Source: Ryuthela nishihirai (lineage: Eukaryota; Arthropoda; Arachnida; Araneae; Heptathelidae). Taken from it: 64,000 nt of DNA. A program made the translations under genes and the position numbers. Positions 55,740 through 64,000 of this stretch are shown here, piece by piece. Under the pieces are notes generated by a model. The model saw nothing but the letters and a program-made list of their open reading frames with translations. It was not told the origin of the DNA and did not search any database. Location of the stretch: contig JAWZYU010000018.1 of the NCBI GenBank assembly GCA_038380435.1, positions 49,749,751 to 49,813,750 on the forward strand. The letters are read 5' to 3'. The first letter of the stretch is position 1, and every line of letters begins with the position of its first letter.

Positions 55740-56072
55740 ACGATGTTTCATTCTTTCTGTGGACCCCCTGCAGCATCTCATTCTTTCTTAGAGACGCTAT
55801 GACATCTTCTTCCTTCATCAGTCCATCTAAAAAATCTCATTCTTTCTGCGGACTCCCTGCAGCATCTAATTCTTTCTTAGGATCCTCTACGACATCTCAT
55901 TCTTTCTTAGGATCCCCTACGTCATATCATTCTTTCTTAGGATCCCCTACGACATCTCATTCTTTCTTAGGATCCCCTACGACATCTCATTCTTTCTTAG
56001 GATCCCCTACGACATCTCATTCTTTCTTAGGATCCCCTATATCATCTCATTCTTTCTGCGGACTACCTAGGG
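55740..56072. repeat. 30-bp minisatellite, left part (about 11 units)
   Basis: Units of CTACGACATCTCATTCTTTC plus TTAGGATCCC repeat in tandem. The 101-codon ORF (SHSFLGSPTT repeats) is this array translated. The array continues on the far side of the hAT element at 63041. Confidence 0.9.
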
Positions 56073-57159
56073 CAGGGGTGGTGAAATCTTGGCACACGTG
56101 CTAAACGTGGCCCGCCAACTTTTTTCCGGCAGGCAACCCAGGGCGCACCTTAAAAATAAATAAATAAATATCCAACATCTTCGCTGAAATTTATGTATTT
56201 AACTTAATAGAATACAATTTTATTACGTAGAGCGATAGCAAACCTTTATGCAATAAAGAAACAAACACTATCAACTGTTTTAGTAATAATAAGCAATAAG
56301 AAAATGAAGCAAACATCCTATTTCCAAGCCATCTATCTTCGCGAAAGTTTTGTCTCGTTCAGTTGCTGCATCATTCGCCAAGCATCCGGACGTCGTGTCA
56401 CCTTTACCATCATTTCATATATGTTTTCGTGTTTCGTAAAGAATTTATCAGGTTTCGTAAAGAATTTATCAAGTGTGTATATATGTGGGTCTGTAAATGG
56501 TAGCTAGGTAGTCACTGGAAGGAGAGCTCTGCACCAATCCCCTGTGATGATGCATAGAACCGATCAGGTCTAGCACCTAATGTCCGACCCCGCTTTCTCG
56601 TGGTGCAGACCGTTAGTACCTTTCAAAAGAGATACTCTCTTGTGGAAGTGAACGGAAGGGGAGGGCTGCCAGATTAGTGTGGCCTATTGATCTAGACAAT
56701 TATGGCTACTTTTCTTTTTTTCTACCCTGCTGAGGAGTGGGGCACCCATACAGGGTCCTGGTGCTGACCATATAAACCCACTGGACTGGACAGATATATG
56801 GCTCTGAGCTTGATTATGGATCCTGATTTTGCTGCACTGGTGGGCTTCTGTGGAGGGAAAATCTTCCACTGTCTTTTCTGTTTGTTTGTGGGTTGACAGC
56901 GCCAAGTGAATAGATTCACAGGATATGTTTATCAGCTGGTGGATAATCCTGAGCAGAAGTCATCGCAGGCACCTGGACTCTGCTTCTATTGGCATCGTCA
57001 AATTCTACATTGGAGGAAGTCTTCCTGTGTAGATGGCTTCAACCTTTAGTAGTAGGGGAACGGGTCTTTGCCCCATGTCTGCGATTAGGGGGCTGTTTGA
57101 TATTGTCGCCATTTCCTCTCTCAATAAACATAGTTTCTTTAAACATCCCATTAACCATT

Positions 57160-57860
57160 TTCTCTCCATAGGTAGTTGGAATGTGAGGACTCTGCACAGA
57201 GCTTTTTCTCTTGATGTCCTCACACAAGAATTCCACCATTATAATTTAGATATTCTCAGCTTGCAAGAGACGAGATGGACAGATAATGGTTAGATCCTTA
57301 AAAATAATCTTAAATTTCTCTTTTCAGGGAGGAACGATAATAAACGTCACAAAGGCGTTGGTCTGCTTCTCAGCAGACACGCTAGTGATGCTCTTCTAGG
57401 ATATGAGTGCATTAATGAAATGTTTCTTACATCAAAATTTCAGACAAGCGTTAAAGACGTGAATGTTATCTGCTGTTATGCCCCCACTGAGGATGCCGAT
57501 GAGGATGAGAAGGATAGGCTTTACGGACAACTTCAGGATATTTTGAATTCTGTCAGGAAAAGAAAATATATTCCCTTGTTGTAAGTGACTTCAATGCCAA
57601 AGTTGGTACTGACTCTGAACTTTGGGGAGGGGTGATAGGCCCTTTTGGTATTGGTAGCTGCAATGTGCAATGGCAGTGGGCAACGTCTCCTACAGGTAAG
57701 TAACCTCAATGGTTTCAAAATAACTAACACTTATTACAAACACCGCGACATACATAAGTATACAAGGGTTTCACCTGATGGGCTGCATAAGAATATGATT
57801 GATTATATATTAATTAACAGCTAATGGACTAGTTCTGTTAGTAATACCAGGTCATATAAG
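57160..57860 (+). pseudogene. LINE endonuclease domain, broken
   Basis: IGSWNVRTLHRAFSL starts the fold. It is followed by LDILSLQETRWTDNG (catalytic Glu motif), KGVGLLLSRHAS, VNVICCYAPTED, a degenerate DFN region near 57590 and MIDYILIN near 57798. These are the ordered motifs of AP-type endonucleases that nick target DNA. Several stops interrupt the frame. Confidence 0.8.
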
Positions 57861-58440
57861 GGAGCTGATCATTACCTTGTTAAAAGTGTCTTGCAACTTA
57901 ATCTTAAAAAGTGTTGTGCTAGGGTTAAAATTTTTACCTTTAATACTGAAGCTCTGAAAAACCCAGTTACAGCTATAGCTTACCATGATAGGTTACTTGG
58001 TCATTATGACAGTCATGGTTTGCTTACTACTGAAGCTGAGGAAGAATGGGACCATTTTTAACAGGCGTTTTTGGAAACTAACAGTACTCTTTTAGGGAAA
58101 AATGAGAAGCGGAGGCAGAATTATTTGAGCGATAAGGCACTTGAGCTTATTTCAGAAAGAAAGAACTGCAGGAATGTCGTTAATCAATACCCTACTAGTC
58201 CTAATAGAAAGCATTACAGAGAGCTTAATAAACGTGTAAAGGATCAGTTAGCTGCTGATAAGAATCTTTGGCTTGATGGCCCCTTAATGGGGATTGACTG
58301 ACAAAGTCGAGGAAGCAGTTAGACAGCACAACAGCAGAGAGCTGTACCAGATAGTTAATGTTTTGTGTGGTAGAAAACGGACAGGTATACAGGGATTGAA
58401 GGATAAATAAGGTAAGGTTATAGAAGGTGAGGATTCTGTC
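57861..58440 (+). other. LINE linker between endonuclease and reverse transcriptase
   Basis: The region translates to a charged helical stretch (KRRQNYLSDKALELISERKN, KRVKDQLAADKNLW) typical of the linker before LINE RT domains. Stops occur. Confidence 0.65.
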
Positions 58441-60064
58441 ATGGCTAGGTGGGCTGAGCATTCCAGTGATGTTATAAACAATGTGGTTAGTTCTACTTCC
58501 ATTGTTTGCAATTATGATAGATGCATTGGTGGCTTTAATGTCGGCCCTATAACACAATCTGAAGTTATTTTGGCTATTTCTAAACTTAAAATTCATAAAT
58601 CCCCTGGGGTAGATGAAATTACTACGGAAATGCTTAGAGCTGGAAATGTTTCTGTTACCATTTGGATGACTGAAATTTTGAATACCTTTTATGATAAAGG
58701 CATGGTTTCTAAGGATTTTACCAGAGCTATTAATATTGTATGCTATTAATATGGTGGATAATCTATTTTCAAAACAGGTGATCGCAGTTCTTGTGATAAC
58801 TATAGGGGTATCAGCCTATTCCCTATTCCAGGGAAAATTCTTTGCATGATTGTGTTTAATAGAATTAAGAATCTGGTTGACAGGCAATTGCGTGATGAGC
58901 AATGTGGATTCAGAAGTGGTAGGGGAAGCGTAGATCAGATATTTTCACTTAGGCAGATTCTTGAGAAATGTTTAGAGTTTCTGGAATCATTGGTTGCTAG
59001 TTTCGTTGATTTCAAAAAGGCCTTAGACTCTGTTGATCGTCATGATTTGTGGTTGATTTTGAGATCATATAGTATACCTGACAAATTAGTTAACATAATG
59101 AAAGCTCTCTATAATAACACTGAGTCGTGTGTGAGAGTTGGTTTGGTTTAGCATTACTTCTGGTGTTCGACAAGGGTACATGTTGTCTCCTTTTCTCTTT
59201 AGTTTGGTCATTGATTATGTTATACGAAATTCACTTCAAGGCAAAGATTTTGTCCTTAAATGGGCTAGAGTTAGTAAACTTTCTGATTTATATTATGCTG
59301 ATGATTTAGCCCTTTTGGCAAATGATGTTGATGAGATGAACTCTTTCATTCGAGCTGTTGATGAGACTGGTAGTAGAGTAGGTTTGGTTATAAGCAGAGA
59401 GAAAACTAAAGTGATGAAAATTGGTCAGGCAGGTTCTGATTCAGTTCAGCTGAATGGTTGCTGTCTTGAGCAGGTGTCACAGTTCAGTTACCTTGGGAGC
59501 TATGTAACAGATACCAGTGATGTACGGCATGAGATTAACAGACGAATAGGGATTGCTGCCGGGACTTTTAAGAATCTATGGAGAGTGTGGAGAAATAGGC
59601 GTATACACCTAAAAACTAAAATTAGACCGTATTACAATTTGGTTTTTTCTATGGTGAGTTATGGCAGTGGAACGTTGACACTTTTTAAACATGATAACAG
59701 AAATCTAGATGCTTTTGATTCTAGATGCTTACGCAATATCTTGGGCATTAGATGGTTTAACTTTGCAACTAATGATGAGGTTAGGCAAATGAGTCTGCAA
59801 CCTCCTTTAAGCAGCATATTGTGCAGAGAGAGACTCCGCTGGTTTGGCCATGTTGCCCGTATGGATAATTATAGATTGGCGAATAGGATTATGAACAGTG
59901 CCCCTAAAGGCTTCAGAAAGAGGGGGAGACGAAGGATGAGGTGGGCAGACAATGTCAAACACGACCTTATTAGAATTGGTGTGCAGTGGCCAGGTGCAGC
60001 AGATGTAGCTCAGGATAGACTTGCTTGGAGAACTAAATTGCACGGTCTGGTTCGACTTCCGTAG
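58441..60064 (+). pseudogene. LINE reverse transcriptase, broken
   Basis: Segments in order are: KLKIHKSPGVDEITTEMLRA (RT finger region), NRIKNLVDRQLRDEQCGFR, then VASFVDFKKALDSVDRHDLW (first catalytic Asp motif). SGVRQGYMLSPFLFSLVIDY comes next, and the YADD box at 59294-59305. Then KTKVMKIGQ, FSYLGSYVT and a C-terminal RLRWFGHVARM with GRRRMRWADNVKHDL, which is common in RTE-type and related LINEs. The second half (59138-60064) is open for 308 codons; the first half has frameshifts. Exact clade assignment needs a tree. Confidence 0.85.
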
Positions 60065-60110
60065 CCCATGACTGCTTAAGGATGATGATGATATATATAT
60101 ATATGTGTGT

Positions 60111-60711
60111 GAATTTGGATTTAATTAAATCTTACGTCATTAAAATATGGATTGGAAGAATTTATTGTCAATTAATATGTTTAATTTATTAGATACAAAT
60201 GCCAATTTTCTTTACATTGCCATAAACATAAGTTATTATTAAAGCTATGTGAAATGTATTATCAATATTCAGGATTATGAAGTGTTATTTCACGTGATTA
60301 GATGGAATGTGTACCCTTCTCTTCCATTTTCACGTTTGTAGATAGGCTTATAATTGTAGTAATTTTTGGTTTCCTTAAACTTCGTAGGTGTATGCAGAGA
60401 ATGATTATGACGAAATTTTCTGAGTCCAAATTATAATTTTTTTCAGTGTCCATAGGTCTCTGTCAACATTTTTATACCCCATGATCCGATTTTCAATAAA
60501 GTTGGAAGCTGTATGAAGAAAGCAATTTTTTTGTATGCACCTTGTGGTTATATAACTTTGGTCATTGAGATGTAATTTACTTTTTACCTTTTACCTTTCG
60601 CTTTATTCCCTTCTTGACTTCCTTTCTTTCTTTCTTCTATTCATATTTATGCTCTATATATAAATATACCATTATCATATGTTTTTATTTGCTTCCTACT
60701 CTTTACAGATG
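60111..60711. other. hAT interior, non-coding
   Basis: A+T-rich sequence between the LINE tail and the transposase remnant. Probably hAT 5' sequence; nothing recognised. Confidence 0.45.
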
Positions 60712-61905
60712 TGCAGAATGTCACAACCACTAGCCAAGAAACATAGACATTCAAATGAAGTGGATATTAGAGAATTTAAAGAATACTGGACTAAAAAAAA
60801 ATTGGTATGATTAAGAAAGATACTAAAGCATTATGCACTTTATGTTCCGAATCAGTTGTTTGTAGGACTTCTTCTGTAAAGAGATATTTTGAAACTGTCC
60901 ACAAGATCTTAAGCAATAAAAGTGAACAACAGCAAAGAGAATTAATTTATCGTAAACTGAGAAAGATAAAAAAAAAAACAATCCGATACTTTGATGAAAT
61001 TTATTTCAGGTAGGCCTAGTTCCAACTTAGTTTCTGCTAGTTTTGAGGTTTCAAAACTTTTTGCCCAACATGGAAAACCACTCAGTGATAGGGAGTAAAT
61101 TAAAGAAGCATGGCTAGAATGTGCTTGTTTCTTTTTTGACGATCTTTTAGAAAAGGAAATATTTGTAGCGCATTAAAGATTTGTCTGTGAGTAGAAAAAC
61201 GGTTAAGTATAGGATACTTAAGTTGTAAAGGAATACAGCAGAGTAATTAACAAAAGATATGACTTCATGTAAGTCCTTTTCTCTTTATTTTGATAAGAGC
61301 ATAGACATTACATCATCAGCTAGGCTAGCAATCTTTGCTCGATTTTGAAGGTTTGACAAAGTATGCAAAGAGATGATTAACCTTGTAACACTACCTGAGC
61401 GTACCACTGTGGTTAAAATATTAAAGCAATTATGAATGAATTATCTATTCGACAAACTGATATTTCTAGATTTGATAAGTTCAGAGAAATAGAAAATACT
61501 GCAAAATATATTAAGCTTCCAGACACTATAAAACTGGATGAATTGAACTTGCAGATGTTTTCGTGGATAAATATGGATGATTTTGAAACGCAGTTTATTT
61601 TCACAATAACTCAATTTGGAGGCAGAAATTTGTTAACCTCAGAGTTGACTTGGAAAATATTGAAAAGGATCGGATTAGAGACGGGAGTAACAGATAGAAT
61701 TGCGGAAAACGAGGTATTAAGCACTTGGAATGCTATTCCAGAAACTTTTGCATGTTTAGAAACCCTCGTAACAGCATTACTATCCATTTTTGCATCTACA
61801 TGTTTTTGTGAATCATTGTTCTCAGTGATTAACTTTGTTAAGTCTCCTAATAGTAGCCTTACAGATGAAACTAGTAGCGCATGCATATTTCTACAGGTTA
61901 CCTGA
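60712..61905 (+). pseudogene. hAT transposase remnant (GTF2IRD2/ZBED5-like group)
   Basis: It starts SQPLAKKHRHSNEVDIREFK, then a zinc-finger-like CTLCSESVVCRTSSVKRYFE region. SFEVSKLFAQHGKPLSD, EAWLECACFFFDDLLEKE and a YFDKSIDITSSARLAIFAR block (first catalytic Asp) follow, then LPERTT. The catalytic middle is deleted. The C-terminal half resumes at 61432 and ends with the dimerisation motif CFCESLFSVINFVKS. The wording resembles the hAT lineage that gave rise to GTF2IRD2- and ZBED5-type genes. A frameshift, several stops and the deletion make it inactive. Confidence 0.82.
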
Positions 61906-62359
61906 TATAAACCTGATATAAATTATCTGTCATCAGTGACGCTGCAATAGGAGTCTCACTGATGCTAAATAAATAAAACGTCCACAATTTTTCTTTCTCT
62001 AGTTTTGATTTGATGTTTTCTGCTAAAAATGGTAAAGATTAACTTCTGTTTAATGTATTACGTAGGTAAAATAACATTTTATTTTCTCTGTAATTTTTAT
62101 GTATTACTCGTAAGGGATTAAGAATTAATAAAATAATATCTTTAATCTTCTTTTCTTTTATTGTATTTTAGTCAAGTAAACGATTATGAGATTGGGCACT
62201 GTAATAAATTGGAAAAACTTGAAAAAATTATATCTGATTGATCTTTATAAAAAAACTAAATCAAAAAATTCAGAATTAGTGTTTATTATTTTGCTGATGC
62301 ATAAAATTGCGTCTTTAAATTGTGTGACTATATATGGCAGCTAGAATTACGTTTAAAGG

Positions 62360-62737
62360 TTGGGTGGTTTTACCTCTGAGCGGCACTTTTTTGCACACCA
62401 TGGGCTAAATGGACAGGTCACATGGAGCGCGAATACTCAGAGAAGGTTGGGGGAGGGGACCCACTGGAACAGCTGTTGGGAGACAGATGGTAGCCTGCCG
62501 TCAAAGCCATCCAGCGTGTTCTTTAACGTGCAGAGAGTACGGCTCTCCCGCATGCGTTGCCATGGCTTAACGCCCTATCCGACGGACGGCGGCCTTTCCA
62601 AGCCCATCAGTGTCCCCTACTGACCGCGAGTAGGGAAGTTTGCGAAGATAAATCTCAATACTGACCCAACTGGGACTCGAACCTGGGAACTATAGATTAC
62701 GAGCCTGGCGCGCTACCGACTGAACCACCCCCGCCCC
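62360..62737 (-). repeat. SINE family II, full-length with target duplication
   Basis: Very similar to 32814-33203. It is flanked by TACGTTTAAAGG (62348-62359) and TACACTTAAAGG (62738-62749), 10 of 12 identical. It lies inside the hAT element. Confidence 0.88.
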
Positions 62738-63040
62738 TACACTTAAAGGCTAATAAAAAATATTCACACTATCAATAGAGTAGAAGGACATTTAAAATTC
62801 TGTCACTAATTTTTACATTCATTCAATCTTACATGACTTACAATAATCACTTACAATATTCTTTAATTTTACTGTTCTAGTGTGATTTTTGGTTATTTGA
62901 AAAGGTTCTCCCAATACTTAAAAAATACCAAATAATAATATGTTCCCAAAATTTCGGTTGGCACATGAGAATATTTTGCATCAAAGATTTGGCGATTTTG
63001 GCACGTACACTTAAAAAAGTTGCCCACCCATGCCCTAGGG

Positions 63041-63190
63041 TATCTCTTTCTTTCTTCAGATCACATACGATATATTGTTTATTCACTCCCCCTAAGATAT
63101 TTAATTCTTTCTTAGGTCCTCTTACGACATTTTACTCCTTCTTCAGAGTCACTACAACATTTTACTCCTTCTTCAGACTCACTACGACAA
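63041..63190. repeat. 30-bp minisatellite, right part
   Basis: About five diverged units of the kind seen at 55740-56072 (TTTCTTAGGTCCTCTTACGACA, shortened here: TTCTTAGGTCCTCTTACGAC and TTTACTCCTTCTTCAGA). They immediately follow the hAT right flank. Confidence 0.78.
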
Positions 63191-64000
63191 ATTTATATTT
63201 TATTATACGAATTTATATAACAATAAGTTTAGTTTTTACATAGGAAGATGTATTTCTTAAAATTTGAACTGAAACTCTCCTTAAAACAAACAAGGTGTAG
63301 TTGTTAAGATGCAATTGAAATATTTCTAAAAAAACATTGTATTAAAGTGACTCCTTCGTTTGAATTTTTTTTTTACAAGATCATCAATGTTTGGCAAAAT
63401 ATTTGCAGTAGCAATTCATAAATTATTTATCTAGATGTTTATAATTTATCTAGATCTTGTTCTTGGTTTTATAAATTTCATTTTTGAGAACAGTTGTTCG
63501 CATTTATAAGTACTTTTATTTAACACATATTAATTCTAGCAAAAATACAAGACAATGGATAGGCTCCCTGGGTAGATTTTCACAAAAATCGAGTAACGAA
63601 AAATTTGTCATTTTATATTTTAGTTCTTCATTGCTTTGAATATCAGTTAACTCCATTTGCAATTCTTAAGGAATTTGGTCCGCACTAACATCAAATGGAG
63701 AACATAAAATACTAAAGAAAAGTTCCGGTGATTTAAAATCTGCAAATATATCGTAAAAGTCTGTAATATTTATCAATTTGCTCTCTTCAGAATAAACCAA
63801 GTAAGGTCGACTGTGAATTTTAAAAGTGGGGCAAAGTAATGAATTTCCATTTTTTAGTTGCATTTGACCTAACTTTAAAATTATGTTATAATATATTATT
63901 TATTATAATTATTTATTATTATTATATTATATTATTTATTATTTTATGGATTTTTAAATTTTGCTTGAAATTATTTTTATGTGAATACAGATAGTTAATA
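63191..64000. other. Unannotated A+T-rich region to the window end
   Basis: Ends in long TATTATTTATTA-type sequence. No gene recognised. Confidence 0.45.

Larger units (their letters stand above)
56500..60110 (+). mobile_element. Non-LTR retrotransposon (RTE/CR1-group), nearly full length
   Basis: It contains an apurinic-type endonuclease followed by a reverse transcriptase and ends in an ATGATG/(AT)n tail at 60085-60105. The 5' part (56500-57150) is probably untranslated or leader. Frames are broken in many places. The 5' border is approximate and no target duplication was identified. Confidence 0.8.
56073..63032 (+). mobile_element. Large hAT element carrying a LINE and a SINE
   Basis: It starts CAGGGGTGGTGAAATC. 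Its reverse-complemented right end starts CATGGGTGGGCAACTT, and both contain ACGTG(C) CTAAA-type subterminal sequence. The flanking octamers ACCTAGGG (56065-56072) and CCCTAGGG (63033-63040) match at 7 of 8. A hAT transposase remnant lies inside at 60712-61905 on the plus strand, together with a non-LTR retrotransposon (about 56500-60110) and a family II SINE (62360-62737). Total length is 6,960 bp, of which about 3 kb is the hAT itself. Confidence 0.72.

Noticed and set aside
55799..56104. 101-codon ORF with repeating SHSFLGSPTT
   Set aside because: It is the 30-bp minisatellite read in frame; 30 is divisible by three, so it stays open by itself.

Overview
The window looks like repeat-rich, A+T-rich intergenic DNA from an animal nuclear genome. 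tRNA-derived SINEs, Tc1 and hAT DNA transposons, non-LTR retrotransposons and a Polinton/Maverick all point to an arthropod; an arachnid is plausible but I cannot prove it. I found no host protein-coding gene, no rRNA and no convincing functional tRNA. Almost everything recognisable is a mobile element or a minisatellite, often nested.

The main object is a compact Polinton/Maverick at 10557-18551 (7,995 bp). It has terminal inverted repeats and a near-perfect 6-bp target duplication, and it sits inside a copy of a tRNA-derived SINE. All its genes are on the minus strand and are tightly packed or overlapping. In transcription order they are: a protein with two PC4-like (ssDNA-binding) segments; a second PC4-like ORF; integrase with a C-terminal chromodomain; minor capsid protein; a basic virion-type protein; major capsid protein; adenovirus-type cysteine protease; packaging ATPase; a small conserved protein with a hydrophobic tail; and a last small ORF. 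No type-B DNA polymerase is present. Integrase, both capsid genes and ATPase are broken, while the protease, the first PC4-like gene and the small proteins keep open frames. A decayed N-terminal piece of a Polinton polymerase lies separately at 22390-23600, beside repeats (24600-25440) resembling the subterminal repeats of the first element.

1-10.2 kb: two related Tc1 remnants, a third Tc1 of another family, SINE copies and a hAT-type MITE with a perfect 8-bp duplication. 18.6-30.8 kb: SINE remnant, several minisatellites, Polinton polymerase debris, MITEs and long featureless A+T-rich DNA. 30.8-39 kb: a fold-back repeat, more SINEs, a hAT MITE directly abutting a full SINE with a 12-bp duplication, and direct duplications. 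40.2-44.6 kb: two Tc1 copies, one carrying a G+C-rich degenerate tandem repeat. 45-51 kb: direct repeats, a SINE pair sharing one 20-bp duplication, and a large dimeric minisatellite interrupted by a hAT MITE. 52-63.2 kb: a Tc1 element, a CR1/Jockey-like LINE fragment, then a large hAT element (56073-63032) that splits a 30-bp minisatellite and itself contains a second LINE and a SINE.

The elements do not cooperate as host genes do. The LINEs are the kind of machinery that mobilises SINEs, hAT transposases mobilise hAT MITEs, and the Polinton genes would together form and package a virus-like particle if they were intact. As they stand, nearly all are decayed.
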